From: Microvirga terrae
GTDB taxonomy: Bacteria > Pseudomonadota > Alphaproteobacteria > Rhizobiales > Beijerinckiaceae
Reading direction: 5' to 3'
Assembly: GCF_013307435.2 (NCBI RefSeq)
Contig: NZ_CP102847.1
Location: 124,001 to 188,000 of the forward strand
DNA: 64,000 bases
Under the pieces are notes generated by a model that ran no database searches, was not told where the DNA came from, and saw only the letters and a program-made list of their open reading frames with translations. The translations under genes were made by a program, and so were the position numbers. Position 1 is the first letter of the stretch; the number at the start of each line of letters is the position of its first letter. Shown one piece after another: positions 26,153 to 35,067 of this stretch.

Positions 26153-26782
26153 TCAGGCCGCCTTGCGGCAGGCCTCTCCGACCGTCTTACCGATCTGCTG
26201 ACGCACAGCCTCGATCGCCTGCTCGCGGGCTTCCGGTCCGAAAGCCAGCTTCTCCGCCCGCAGGAAGGTCACGTCGGTGATGCCCATGAAGGCGAGAAGG
26301 TTGCGAAGATGAGGCTCCTGCGAGTCCATCGGCTGGGCGGGGCCCTCGCTGTAGAGGCCGCCGCGGCTCTCAACGACGAAAGCACGCTTGCCCTTGATCA
26401 GGCCCTCGGGACCGCTCTCGCTGTAGCTGAACGTGATGCCGGCACGCAGCACATGGTCGAACCAAGCCTTTAGGGTCGACGGCATGCCGAAGTTGTACAT
26501 GGGCGCGCCGATGACGAGGGTATCGGCGGTCTTGAGCTCGGCGATGAGGTCGTTCGAAAGGGAGAGGGCATTGACCTGGGCATAGTTCGAAGGCTCGGCC
26601 CCGCGCAGCGCCGCGGCAGAGTCGATATCCAGGTGCGGAACTGGATTGCGGCCGAGATCCCGGGCGATGACTCGCAGGGCGGGATCATGGGACCGCAGGC
26701 GGGCGACGGTTTCCTCGACAAGCTGGCTGGACACGGAGGCTTCTCCGAGTGCGCTGCTGGTGATCACGAGAGCTGTGGACAT
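26153..26782 (-). CDS. azoR: FMN-dependent NADH-azoreductase
   Basis: 209 residues; GGAAGGATTG before the minus-strand ATG at 26782. Flavodoxin-like fold: S-S-A-L-G-E-A-S-V-S-S-Q-L-V (phosphate loop), P-M-Y-N-F-G-M-P (FMN isoalloxazine site), F-S-Y-S-E-S-G-P-E-G-L and S-R-G-G-L-Y-S. Azoreductases of this family act in vivo as NAD(P)H:quinone oxidoreductases protecting against thiol-reactive quinones. It is divergent from a LysR gene that probably regulates it, starts 116 bp apart. Confidence 0.92.
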   Translation of the reverse strand: MSTALVITSSALGEASVSSQLVEETVARLRSHDPALRVIARDLGRNPVPHLDIDSAAALRGAEPSNYAQVNALSLSNDLIAELKTADTLVIGAPMYNFGMPSTLKAWFDHVLRAGITFSYSESGPEGLIKGKRAFVVESRGGLYSEGPAQPMDSQEPHLRNLLAFMGITDVTFLRAEKLAFGPEAREQAIEAVRQQIGKTVGEACRKAA

Positions 26783-26897
26783 GAGACAATCCTTCCGAGG
26801 GTTCTGGTCCGTGCGGTACGACCGAGGTAATAGTTCATCGGATGCATCAGAAGGCGCATACCCGGCACCATGCTGTTGCCGTTGGAGGAACACTGCC

Positions 26898-27833
26898 GTG
26901 ACCGAGCTGGAGGAGCTGAGGACTTTCGTGGAGGTCATCGAGAGCGGCGGCCTCAACCGCGCCGCGGCCCGCCTGGGGGTCTCGAAGTCCATCATCAGTC
27001 GGAGGATCACGCGTCTGGAGACGGATCTCGGCGCACGGCTGCTCAGTCGCAGCACGCGCGGCATCATCCCGACTGAGGCTGGCATCGAGTTCAAGGCGCG
27101 ATGCGACCGGATCCTGGCGGACCTCGAGGAGGCGCGCGATGCGGTGGCGCAGCAGGGGCGATCCGTGCGCGGGCGTCTGCGCCTGTCCGCACCGCTGGCA
27201 TTCGGCGTGCGGCACCTGGCGCCGGTCCTGGCGGAGTTGGCACGACTCCATCCCGCTCTCGAACTGGACGTGTCTTATACCGATCGGGTCGTGGACCTGA
27301 TTGGCGAGGGGTACGATGCCGCGGTCCGCATTGGCTCCCTCAGAGACTCCAGCCTTGTCGTTCGCCGGATTGCCCCTGTTCACGCAGTACTGGTCGCAAG
27401 TCCCGATTACCTGTCCCGTCACGGACAGCCGGGGACGCCGCAGGATCTCGTTGGCCACGAATGCCTGATCTACACAGGCAGCCTTGTGCCCGAGTGGCAA
27501 TTCCTGTCGGGCAAGCGCCGGTTCTCGATCCGCCCCGAGGGAAGGCTGAGGTCGGACAGTGGGGAGGCCATTCTCCAGTGGGCGATCGCGGGCCTTGGGA
27601 TCGCGGACGCTCCTTCGTTCCTGGTTGCAGACGCCATTGAAAGCGGTGCGCTCGTCCCCCTTCTGTTGGACCATCCGCGGCCCGAGTTCGGCATCCACGT
27701 CGTGCGGCCGCCGGGCACGCATGTCCCAGGCAAGGTGCGGGTTCTGATCGATACGCTCGCCGAGCGCTTCGGCGGCACGCCGGACTGGGATCGCTGCTTA
27801 GTCAGCTCCGGTGACCAGAAGCATATCGTCTAA
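26898..27833 (+). CDS. LysR-type regulator, probable azoR regulator
   Basis: 311 residues with GTG start at 26898 (GTTGGAGGAA eight bases upstream). Winged helix: L-R-T-F-V-E-V-I-E-S-G-G-L-N-R-A-A-A-R-L-G-V-S-K-S-I-I-S-R-R-I. Effector domain follows, including G-E-G-Y-D-A-A-V-R-I-G. It is in the same subgroup as YhcS/AaeR-like LysR proteins with pronounced A-V-R-I-G motif. Divergence from azoR suggests quinone- or azo-compound-responsive control. Confidence 0.9.
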   Translation: MTELEELRTFVEVIESGGLNRAAARLGVSKSIISRRITRLETDLGARLLSRSTRGIIPTEAGIEFKARCDRILADLEEARDAVAQQGRSVRGRLRLSAPLAFGVRHLAPVLAELARLHPALELDVSYTDRVVDLIGEGYDAAVRIGSLRDSSLVVRRIAPVHAVLVASPDYLSRHGQPGTPQDLVGHECLIYTGSLVPEWQFLSGKRRFSIRPEGRLRSDSGEAILQWAIAGLGIADAPSFLVADAIESGALVPLLLDHPRPEFGIHVVRPPGTHVPGKVRVLIDTLAERFGGTPDWDRCLVSSGDQKHIV

Positions 27834-27854
27834 GACATTTCCCAGGAAACTGGT

Positions 27855-27883
27855 CTATCGACGTGATCGTCGGCAGTCGATAG
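27855..27883 (+). terminator. Hairpin after LysR gene
   Basis: Perfect 8-bp arms CTATCGAC and GTCGATAG, loop of 13 bases, 21 bases after the LysR stop. No T-run, so efficiency is uncertain. Confidence 0.4.
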
Positions 27884-28170
27884 GGGAGATGTGTATGAGC
27901 ATCGAAACATCCCAGCGAAGTGACTTCGGGAGGGAAAGCCCAAGTCCAACGCAGGGACCGTGATCGGCTGCGGAGAGTAGGCCCCGATGGCCGACCCGGT
28001 AATTTACTATGTTAAAGCCATCTCGCCTGCCCATCGCCATGTGCGCTAGAACACATGCCGGTGATCATCAGGCTCTGTGGCAGCCTTGCTCGGTTGTTCT
28101 CCGGCGATGCCCTCAACGTCTCTCGGACGGACGAGGGATCGGACCCCTGAGCTTCAACGGCTCTATTAGG

Positions 28171-28189
28171 GCGCTGGCGACGCCAGCGC
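28171..28189 (-). terminator. Hairpin after ohrR gene
   Basis: GCGCTGGC-GAC-GCCAGCGC, a very GC-rich short-loop hairpin 42 bases beyond the ohrR stop on the minus strand. Confidence 0.45.
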
Positions 28190-28230
28190 ATCCCGGTCTG
28201 GAGCCTCGGATTTTGCCTGTTGGAGACCCC

Positions 28231-28749
28231 CTATCGACTTGTTCCCTCTTCACCGGATTCGGCTTGCGTGGCGCGTAGGAGGTTGTCGCGTATCGTCACA
28301 ACGGTCGTCTGCGCTGCGGAAAAGTCCTCTCCGAGCCCCGTGGCATTAGCCAGTGCCGCTCCAGGATCCGTCGCAACCAATTGACGTCCCTCAGGCGTCA
28401 GAGTTACCCGCACCTGGCGTTCGTCGGCGGCGTCGCGTTGACGTCGAATGTAGCCGATTGACTCAAGCTTCTTAAGGATCGGTGTGAGCGTGTTGGACTC
28501 CAGGAACAGCTTTTCGCCGAGCGCCCGAACAGTCTGGCCATCCTCCTCAGAAAGGGCCACGAGAGCGATGTACTGGGTGTAGGTCAGGCCAAGCTTGTCC
28601 AGGAGCGGCTTGTAGGCGCGACCGAAGGCCAGGTTCGCCGAGTAGATCGCGAAGCACAGGTAGTTCGCAAGCTTCTTGCTTTCACTGGTGGCCGGCCGGG
28701 AATTCGGCCCGGACAGGGACGGGGTCTGAGTTGGGCGTTGGGTAGGCAT
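28231..28749 (-). CDS. ohrR: MarR-family organic-peroxide sensor OhrR
   Basis: 172 residues from 28749 (in-frame ATGs at 28755 and 28761 are also possible). The OhrR signature is L-C-F-A-I-Y-S-A-N-L-A-F with peroxide-sensing Cys32, then Y-K-P-L-L-D-K-L-G-L-T-Y-T-Q-Y-I. The winged helix has L-F-L-E-S-N-T-L-T-P-I-L-K-K-L and R-D-A-A-D-E-R-Q-V-R-V. Known role: represses ohr until the Cys is oxidised by organic hydroperoxides. It is divergent from ohr, with palindromic sites between. An extra 20-residue Ser/Pro/Thr-rich N-terminus precedes the domain. Confidence 0.93.
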   Translation of the reverse strand: MPTQRPTQTPSLSGPNSRPATSESKKLANYLCFAIYSANLAFGRAYKPLLDKLGLTYTQYIALVALSEEDGQTVRALGEKLFLESNTLTPILKKLESIGYIRRQRDAADERQVRVTLTPEGRQLVATDPGAALANATGLGEDFSAAQTTVVTIRDNLLRATQAESGEEGTSR

Positions 28750-28788
28750 AGGCATCCCCATGGGCTTTGCTGTTCGAGCTACATATAA

Positions 28789-28809
28789 ATCGCATGCGAT
28801 CAAATCGGA
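28789..28809. promoter_or_regulatory. OhrR operator copy 1
   Basis: Starts with the perfect 12-bp palindrome ATCGCATGCGAT (28789-28800) and is repeated, 16 of 21 bases identical, at 28845-28865. Location between ohrR and ohr fits OhrR binding. Confidence 0.65.
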
Positions 28810-28814
28810 AGTGC

Positions 28815-28843
28815 TTGACATAAATATTTCCGAAGCCTATTTG
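28815..28843 (+). promoter_or_regulatory. Promoter of ohr
   Basis: TTGACA (28815-28820), 17-base spacer, TATTTG (28838-28843), a good sigma-70 promoter directed at ohr and flanked by the two OhrR-like sites. Confidence 0.65.
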
Positions 28844-28844
28844 C

Positions 28845-28865
28845 ATCGCATCCGAATTGATCGGA
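28845..28865. promoter_or_regulatory. OhrR operator copy 2
   Basis: Direct repeat of the site at 28789 (begins ATCGCATCCGA), centred 56 bp downstream and just after the -10 box of the ohr promoter, where a bound repressor would block transcription. Confidence 0.6.
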
Positions 28866-28897
28866 AACGATCTAATAAACTCAGAAAGGATAGTGCG

Positions 28898-29293
28898 ATG
28901 ACTGCCAAGGTTCTCTTCACCGGAAAGACCCACAATACCGCCGGGCGCGACGGCGGGACGCGCAGCAGCGACGGCTTCCTCGACCTCAAGCTGTCCCAGC
29001 CGCACCCGGCCGCCGAAAACCTGTTCGGCGCTGCCTGGTCGGCGTGCTACATCGGTGCGCTTGAACTCGCCGCCGCCCAGAGGAAAGTCACCCTCCCGAC
29101 TTTGCCGACGGTTGATGCCGAGATCGACCTGGTCCTCGACAGCGGCTCCTATTTCCTCCAGGCGCGCCTCGACGTCAGTCTGCCGGGGATCGATCGCGAG
29201 GTCGCGCAGACGCTGGTCGATGCGGCGCACGGGATCTGCCCGTACTCCAAGGCAACGCACGGCAACATCAACGTTGAGACCAATCTGCTCTGA
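28898..29293 (+). CDS. ohr: Organic hydroperoxide resistance protein (Ohr)
   Basis: 131 residues; AGAAAGGATAGTGCG before ATG 28898. Ohr/OsmC fold with both catalytic cysteines: C50 in A-A-W-S-A-C-Y-I-G-A-L and C114 in H-G-I-C-P-Y-S. Opening A-K-V-L-F-T-G-K-T-H-N-T-A-G-R-D-G is the Ohr consensus. The enzyme reduces fatty-acid and other organic hydroperoxides using lipoylated proteins as reductant. A decayed C-terminal copy lies at 38066-38143. Confidence 0.96.
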   Translation: MTAKVLFTGKTHNTAGRDGGTRSSDGFLDLKLSQPHPAAENLFGAAWSACYIGALELAAAQRKVTLPTLPTVDAEIDLVLDSGSYFLQARLDVSLPGIDREVAQTLVDAAHGICPYSKATHGNINVETNLL

Positions 29294-29302
29294 ACCGGAT
29301 CG

Positions 29303-29331
29303 GCCGGGCCCGCCTCATCGGCAGGCCCGGC
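29303..29331 (+). terminator. Terminator hairpin of ohr
   Basis: GCCGGGCC...GGCCCGGC outer arms with an inner GCC/GGC pair and TCATC loop, 10 bases after the ohr stop. The right side contains GGCAGGCC (29320-29327), the sequence shared with trxB at the deletion junction of the remnant near 38.17 kb. Confidence 0.65.
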
Positions 29332-29765
29332 TCCTACACGAGACGCATCGCAGTCCAGCGCCTAATCAGCAAGGCATGACGTCCCGTTTGCCGATGCACG
29401 CCGATCTGGAGGACACTCATGGTCAGCACCCCAATACAGTTGCCCGATGTGGAGCAAGCCTTCCAGGAGCGGACGATCGAACCCCATCAGCCGCTGTGCA
29501 ATGCGAGCTCAGCCGACCGGTAGCCTTGTTGCCCACATTGCTTTCTGCTGTCCTCGGGTATCGTGACGAAGGCCGACACTCCGAATTCCTGATGCTTGGC
29601 GCAAGGGTCCCCTGGTCCAGCGCGAGGCGGCCACGCTTACTGCCATCAAGCGGGTGATGGTGCAGCTCTTTCACTGAGTCTTGGGCCTGTTCTGTAGCCC
29701 AGCCCGCTGGCAGGATTGCCACCATCGAACGAAGCCATTGCTTCAGCTTCAAATGGAGAATTTAC
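29332..29765. other. Region with possible decayed small gene
   Basis: An ATG at 29419 with TCTGGAGGACACTC upstream opens 34 codons (M-V-S-T-P-I-Q-L-P-D-V-E-Q-A-F-Q) and stops at 29521-29523. A different frame then ends at 29675-29677 with L-V-Q-R-E-A-A-T-L-T-A-I-K-R-V. This looks like one short gene broken by a frameshift, family unknown. A TCTTGGGCCTGT block follows at ~29679-29690. Confidence 0.35.
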
Positions 29766-29903
29766 ATGTTCGTCGCTATTGTTCTTTCCAGGATCCATGC
29801 CTTCCAGCGGTACCGTGCGTCCGTCCGTGAGCTGTCCCACTTCTCCGACCGCGAACTCGATGACCTCGGCATCTCCCGCTACGAGATCGACACCGCCGCG
29901 TAG
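29766..29903 (+). CDS. DUF1127 small protein
   Basis: 45 residues: M-F-V-A-I-V-L-S-R-I-H-A-F-Q-R-Y, then the DUF1127/YjiS hallmark R-E-L-S-H-F-S-D-R-E-L-D-D-L-G-I-S-R-Y-E-I. Arginine-rich DUF1127 proteins act as small RNA-linked and phosphate/C-metabolism modulators in Agrobacterium (known for a few), but this one's role is unknown. It sits between ohr and trxB. Two relatives occur at 42904-43149 and 57645-57800. Confidence 0.85.
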   Translation: MFVAIVLSRIHAFQRYRASVRELSHFSDRELDDLGISRYEIDTAA

Positions 29904-29985
29904 AGCCTCGCATGCAGCAGCCGCGGCTCCCGTGCCTTCCGACGGGTGCATTCATATGACCCCTTTTTATTGTTGAGATCACTCT

Positions 29986-30990
29986 ATGACCACACATCGC
30001 ACCGAGGTCCTGATCATCGGGGCCGGACCGGCCGGCTATACCGCCGCCATCTATGCTGCCCGTGCCAACCGCAAGCCGCTTCTTGTGACCGGCATTCAGC
30101 CGGGCGGCCAGCTCACCATCACGACGGATGTCGAGAACTACCCTGGATTTGCGGAGCCCGTTCAAGGGCCATGGCTGATGGAGCAGATGCGGCAGCAGGC
30201 AGAGAATGTCGGCACCACTCTGGTGTACGACACCATCACCTCCGTTGATCTCTCCAGCCGCCCGTTCCGGGCTGAGGGCGACTCCGGCGATACGTACATC
30301 GCTGACGCCCTCATCCTTGCAACGGGCGCTCAAGCTCGCTGGCTTAGACTGCCCTCAGAACAGATCTTCAACGGGTACGGGGTCTCGGCCTGTGCAACCT
30401 GTGACGGGTTCTTCTATCGAAACAAGGAGGTCGTCGTTGTCGGGGGTGGCAACACAGCCGCGGAGGAAGCCCTCTTTCTGTCAAACATGGCCTCCAAGGT
30501 TACGATCATCCATCGCCGTGATCGCCTCCGGGCAGAGCCCATCCTTCAGGACCGTCTCTTGGCCAAGCCGAATGTCGAGGTGATCTGGAACCACGTCATC
30601 GACGAGGTGATCGGCAAGCAGGAGCCGGTGAAGGCAGTGACTAGCGTTCGGATCCGTGACGTGAACACGGGCGTGACCAAGGAGCTCACCACGAACGGGC
30701 TTTTCGTTGCCATCGGTCATGATCCCGCAACCAAGCTGTTTCGCGGTCAGCTTGAAATGGACGAGGCCGGCTACATCAAAGTCGGCTCCTGGTCGACGAA
30801 AACCTCGGTCCCCGGGTGCATGGCCGCCGGTGATGTAATCGACCCGGTGTTCAGGCAGGCCATCAGCTCCGCCGGAATGGGGAGCATGGCGGCCCTGGAA
30901 GCCGATAAGTTCCTGGCCGAGCATTCTCCTGACCCAATCACTCGTTCGATCGAGAAGCGTGAAGAGCAGATGGCTGGCGCGTGGGCCTGA
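29986..30990 (+). CDS. trxB: Thioredoxin-disulfide reductase
   Basis: 334 residues. FAD site I-I-G-A-G-P-A-G-Y-T-A-A, redox-active C136-A-T-C139-D-G, NADPH site G-G-G-N-T-A-A-E-E-A-L and C-terminal FAD motif A-A-G-D-V. It transfers electrons from NADPH to thioredoxin. The usual family length is ~320; the extra C-terminal tail (R-S-I-E-K-R-E-E-Q-M) is also present in the fragment at 38170-38306. Placing a second or dedicated trxB beside ohr links thiol reduction to peroxide defence. Confidence 0.95.
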   Translation: MTTHRTEVLIIGAGPAGYTAAIYAARANRKPLLVTGIQPGGQLTITTDVENYPGFAEPVQGPWLMEQMRQQAENVGTTLVYDTITSVDLSSRPFRAEGDSGDTYIADALILATGAQARWLRLPSEQIFNGYGVSACATCDGFFYRNKEVVVVGGGNTAAEEALFLSNMASKVTIIHRRDRLRAEPILQDRLLAKPNVEVIWNHVIDEVIGKQEPVKAVTSVRIRDVNTGVTKELTTNGLFVAIGHDPATKLFRGQLEMDEAGYIKVGSWSTKTSVPGCMAAGDVIDPVFRQAISSAGMGSMAALEADKFLAEHSPDPITRSIEKREEQMAGAWA

Positions 30991-31090
30991 GCGACGAACC
31001 CATCGAGCGCTGAGCATGAGGGGCGCCGCACGTGGGCGTGCCTTATGTCAGTCTCGCGATCTGCAAAGCTACATTCGATAGGTTAGATCA

Positions 31091-32206
31091 ATGATGCGCC
31101 TGACCTTGAGCCTGTCCGACAACCCCGCCACGACCTTGGTGGAGCGGGCGATCATGGAGTTCCGCAGCGCCCGTCCCGTCGTGATCGACGGGGCAGAGGG
31201 CAGCGCGCTCGTGGTCGGCGTTGAGAACCTCGGCGACGCGATGAGCGCCGAGATCGGGGCTGTGGCCGGCAGCCATGCCTATCTCGCCCTGCCGGGGGCA
31301 AGGCTGCGCCGCCTGGGCCTCGAGCGGGAGGTGCCCGGCCGGGTGGCCCTGCCCGTGGTGGACAGAGGCCGCGTGGAGGCGCTCGCCCTCAAGGTCGACG
31401 GCCGCATCGACGCGCCGGTCCGCGCCGCCGATGCCCTCGACGAGGAGGCGCTGGAGCTTGCCCGTCTGTCGCTGGTCCTACCGGCCGTGATCGTGGTTCC
31501 GCTGGCGGCGGGCATCGAGATCGACCCGTCCCTCGTGCGTGTCTCCGGCGAGGCCATCCGGGGTTACCGGAGCGCCAAGGCCGCCGATCTGACAATCGTC
31601 AGCCGGGCCCCAGTGCCGCTGGAGGGGGCCCCCACCAGCGAGTTCGTGGTGTTCCGCGGAGGCGAGGGCCTGCGCGACCAAGTGGCGATCGTCGTCGGAA
31701 AGCCTGATCTATCCAAGCCCGTCACCGTGCGGCTGCATTCGGCCTGTCTCACGGGCGATCTGTTCGGCAGCCTGAAATGCGATTGCGGCGACCAGCTGCG
31801 TGAGACCGTGCGGTTCATGGCGCAGAGCGAAGGCGGCATTCTGCTCTATCTCGACCAGGAAGGGCGCGGGAATGGCATCGCCAACAAGATCCGCGCCTAC
31901 AAGCTTCAATCCCAGGGCTACGACACCTATGACGCCGACGAGGTTCTGGGCTTCGAGGCCGACCAGCGCCGCTTCGATTTCGCGGCTGTCATGCTGCAGG
32001 AACTCGGCGTCGGCACGGTCCGCCTGATGACCAACAACCCAGAGAAGATCGCAGCCCTCACCAAGGCTGGGCTCGAGGTGATTTCCGATCACCGAGTGCT
32101 GGGCCGGCCCACGGCGGAAAACGTCAGCTATCTGGCCGCCAAACGCGACCGCGCCGGACATTACATCGACCTCGAGGGCATGCTCGCCCGTAAGAACAAA
32201 CAATGA
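31091..32206 (+). CDS. ribA: GTP cyclohydrolase II with N-terminal DHBP-synthase-like domain
   Basis: 371 residues. The C-terminal ~200 residues are GTP cyclohydrolase II: zinc ligands in H-S-A-C-L-T-G-D-L-F-G-S-L-K-C-D-C-G, catalytic D-Q-E-G-R-G-N-G-I, and T-N-N-P-E-K. The first ~165 residues resemble a degraded RibB/DHBP synthase domain lacking the acidic D-D-E/D-R-E-N-E-G-D catalytic stretch. It catalyses the first step of riboflavin synthesis, supplying FMN/FAD for the flavoenzymes nearby (trxB, azoR, NDH-2). This two-domain form is common in Alphaproteobacteria. Confidence 0.93.
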   Translation: MMRLTLSLSDNPATTLVERAIMEFRSARPVVIDGAEGSALVVGVENLGDAMSAEIGAVAGSHAYLALPGARLRRLGLEREVPGRVALPVVDRGRVEALALKVDGRIDAPVRAADALDEEALELARLSLVLPAVIVVPLAAGIEIDPSLVRVSGEAIRGYRSAKAADLTIVSRAPVPLEGAPTSEFVVFRGGEGLRDQVAIVVGKPDLSKPVTVRLHSACLTGDLFGSLKCDCGDQLRETVRFMAQSEGGILLYLDQEGRGNGIANKIRAYKLQSQGYDTYDADEVLGFEADQRRFDFAAVMLQELGVGTVRLMTNNPEKIAALTKAGLEVISDHRVLGRPTAENVSYLAAKRDRAGHYIDLEGMLARKNKQ

Positions 32207-32285
32207 CGGCGTCATCGAACCACCAGCGTTGCTGGAACGGTTCAGCAGTCTTACCGATTGATCCACTGCAGGAAGGATTATTCGG

Positions 32286-33707
32286 ATGAGTGATGTGGCA
32301 AGGGGCGGCGGCGCATCCAGCAAGGCGGCACGCGAACCGAGTCTTCACCGGGTTATGGGACCGGGTCTGCTGCTGCTCTTCATCGTTGGCGACATTCTCG
32401 GCACCGGCATCTACGCATTGACCGGTCAGGTGGCGAAACAGGTCGGTGGCGTCGTCTGGCTGCCTTTCCTGGTGGCCTTCGTGGTCGCCTTGATCACCGC
32501 CTTCAGCTACCTCGAACTTGTCACCAAATACCCCAGGGCCGCGGGTGCCGCCCTCTACACCCACAAGGCCTTCGGCATTCACTTCGTTACCTTCCTTGTG
32601 GCCTTTGCGGTGATGTGCTCAGGCATCACCTCCGCATCCACCGCTTCAAGGGCCTTCGCGGCCAACTTCTCATCCGGTTTCGGTCTCGGGTTTGAAAGCT
32701 TTGGCATCACGCTCGTTGGTCTCGTCTTCATGGCGCTCGTCGCGATCATCAATTTCCGCGGCGTTGGCGAGAGCCTGAAGGTCAACGTGGTGCTCACCTG
32801 CGTCGAGCTCACAGGCTTGCTCATCATCATCGTGATTGGCTTCTGGGCTATCGGAGCAGGGCAGGGCGATGTGTCCCGTGTCCTCACCTTCGAACCCGCG
32901 GGCGACTGCGGTGTGTTCTGGTCTGTGATTGCGGCAACGACGCTGGCTTTCTTCGCCATGGTGGGCTTCGAGGATTCGGTGAATATGGTCGAGGAGAGCA
33001 AGGACCCCTCAAAGATCTTCCCGAAGGTTCTTCTCACCGGTCTTCTCGTTACAGGCCTTATCTACATTCTCGTGTCCATTTCGGCGATTACTCTCGTCCC
33101 GGCCGCCGAACTCGGCGAGGGCGAGGCGCCGCTCCTCAAGGTGGTCTCAGCCGGCGCACCGGGCTTCCCGCTCGGCATCTTCGGCATCATCACGATGTTT
33201 GCGGTCGCCAATTCGGCGCTGATCAACATGCTGATGGCGAGCCGGCTCGTTTATGGCATGAGCTGCGAGGGCGTGCTCCCGCCCATCCTCGGCCGGGTGC
33301 ATCGGAATCGGCGCACTCCTTACATCGCGATCGCCTTCACGTCGCTTCTGGCCTTTGGCCTAGTGACCTTCGTCGGCGCGGTGCCAGCGCTCGGCGGCAC
33401 GACTGCGCTCCTCCTTCTGGGTGTCTTCACCATTGTCAACATTGCGGTACTGGTGCTGCGGAAAGACAGGGTCGGCCACGAGCATTTCAGGAGCCCGACA
33501 ATCCTGCCGGTTCTCGGCGCAGTCTCCTGTGCCTTCCTTGTTGGCCCCTGGACCGGTCGTGCCTCGGTCCAATACGCCATTGCCGGCATTCTGCTGTCCA
33601 TCGGCGTTGTGCTCTGGTTCGTCACCGTGAGGGTGATGCGCTCGCAGGGACTGAATCCGTCAGGGGAAGAACTTGCTCCGATGAGCCACTCCGGCCCAGT
33701 GAATTGA
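32286..33707 (+). CDS. APC-family amino acid/polyamine permease
   Basis: 473 residues with about 12 transmembrane helices. The first helix region has the APC signature G-D-I-L-G-T-G-I-Y-A-L-T-G; later G-F-E-D-S-V-N-M-V-E-E-S-K-D-P is the conserved loop after helix 6. AGGAAGGATTATTCGG precedes the ATG. The substrate, probably a cationic or neutral amino acid, cannot be told. It follows ribA by 79 bp in the same direction. Confidence 0.88.
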   Translation: MSDVARGGGASSKAAREPSLHRVMGPGLLLLFIVGDILGTGIYALTGQVAKQVGGVVWLPFLVAFVVALITAFSYLELVTKYPRAAGAALYTHKAFGIHFVTFLVAFAVMCSGITSASTASRAFAANFSSGFGLGFESFGITLVGLVFMALVAIINFRGVGESLKVNVVLTCVELTGLLIIIVIGFWAIGAGQGDVSRVLTFEPAGDCGVFWSVIAATTLAFFAMVGFEDSVNMVEESKDPSKIFPKVLLTGLLVTGLIYILVSISAITLVPAAELGEGEAPLLKVVSAGAPGFPLGIFGIITMFAVANSALINMLMASRLVYGMSCEGVLPPILGRVHRNRRTPYIAIAFTSLLAFGLVTFVGAVPALGGTTALLLLGVFTIVNIAVLVLRKDRVGHEHFRSPTILPVLGAVSCAFLVGPWTGRASVQYAIAGILLSIGVVLWFVTVRVMRSQGLNPSGEELAPMSHSGPVN

Positions 33708-33952
33708 ACACGCCGTGGCGCGGCAGTTCGGGGATTGCCGCCCGGCACGGCTCACGCCTGGTTTGGAGAGCCGGCGATTACAGTCGAATTCCGATGACAG
33801 ATCGTCGATCATAGCGGGTGTCCGGCGCCCTCCCGAATGAAAGGCACTCAACATGAGTAGCCAGTCTAAAGCGATCGGTTCCTCGCTCGACCGCGTGGCA
33901 ATACCCGGCGCAATGCCGATCGCATCGGCGAATGCCGCCTGACGGTCGACCG

Positions 33953-34888
33953 ATGGCAACCCTCTCCATCCTGACTGCCGTAGCTGCGATCGGCCTTATG
34001 GGATTCGCGATCCAGCGCGGCGGAACCTGCACCGTCGCTGCGATAGAAGAGATTGTCGCCGAGCGACGGTTCGGGCGCCTAGCCGCATTGGTCGAGGCAT
34101 CGCTCTGGGTCGGCGGCGGCCTCGTGCTGCTGAATGCGGCCAGCCTACTCCCGGTGATGCCGGTCGGTTATGCAGCCGGCATCACCACCGTCGCCGGCGG
34201 CATGCTGCTCGGCATCGGTGCCTTCGTCAACCGCACCTGCGCGATTGGCACGATCGCGAGGCTCGGCTCGGGCGAATGGACCTATCTCACCACACCGGTC
34301 GGCTTCTTTCTCGGCAGCTTGGCGGTCATCTACTTGCCTGCCCCTGTGCGATTGGCCGAAACATCGAACGTACTTGAGGCATCCGCCTGGCTCGCGATCC
34401 TCTGCCTTGTGCTTATCGCAGCTCGGCTGTTCACCCATGGCCGGACGATCCGGCGCAAGGGCATCACGCCGCTCGACCATATCTGGTCACCGCATGTTGC
34501 GACGACGATCATCGGAATCACCTTTCTCACGGCGTCCCTGACAGTGGGGAGTTGGACCTATACCGAGACGCTCGCCGGGATGGCGCACGGCACGACAGTC
34601 GACGTGGCGCCCAGGCTGCTGCTGTTCGCCGCGCTGCTGGCAGGCGCGCTGCTCGGCGGCTGGACGGCAGGGCGGTTCAGGCACGTCACGCCGAACGCAG
34701 CGAGCGTCGGGCGTCGCCTTGCGGGTGGCACGCTGATGGGGGCCGGCGGTGCCCTAGTCCCCGGCGGCAACGACGCGCTGATCCTGGTCGGAATGCCGCT
34801 GCTCTGGCCCTATGCCTGGCTCGCGTTTACCAGCATGTGCTGCGCGATCTTCCTCGCGATCCGGCTTGCACGCTCGACAGTGCGGTGA
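33953..34888 (+). CDS. YeeE/YedE-family sulfur-compound transporter
   Basis: 311 residues, about 8-9 hydrophobic helices. The repeated Cys motifs typical of YeeE are present: R-G-G-T-C-T-V-A (residues ~20-27) and N-R-T-C-A-I-G-T (~93-100). The family member TsuA carries thiosulfate using such cysteines. G-G-N-D-A-L closes the C-terminal half. ATG 33953 is used; 33932 is an alternative. It may feed sulfur to the thiol systems around it, which is inference. Confidence 0.85.
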   Translation: MATLSILTAVAAIGLMGFAIQRGGTCTVAAIEEIVAERRFGRLAALVEASLWVGGGLVLLNAASLLPVMPVGYAAGITTVAGGMLLGIGAFVNRTCAIGTIARLGSGEWTYLTTPVGFFLGSLAVIYLPAPVRLAETSNVLEASAWLAILCLVLIAARLFTHGRTIRRKGITPLDHIWSPHVATTIIGITFLTASLTVGSWTYTETLAGMAHGTTVDVAPRLLLFAALLAGALLGGWTAGRFRHVTPNAASVGRRLAGGTLMGAGGALVPGGNDALILVGMPLLWPYAWLAFTSMCCAIFLAIRLARSTVR

Positions 34889-35067
34889 CCATCATCGCCT
34901 TCATGCGAGACGGGACTGGGGCGGCTGCGGCTTTACGCGGTTTGATTTGAACGAGGCCCCAGCCACCATGAATCCCGCCTCCTCGAAAGAGACACCCAGG
35001 GACTTTCGCACGCGAGGCCTCAGTGAACTTTACGATCTGTTCGGAAATCCCGATGGGAGTGATGGGT

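Larger units (their letters stand above)
27834..28230. other. Intergenic region with two hairpins
   Basis: About 400 bp between convergent LysR and ohrR genes. It holds CTATCGAC/GTCGATAG (27855-27883, 13-base loop) just past the LysR stop and GCGCTGGC/GCCAGCGC (28171-28189, short loop) just past the ohrR stop; both are candidate terminators. No coding sequence recognised. Confidence 0.5.
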
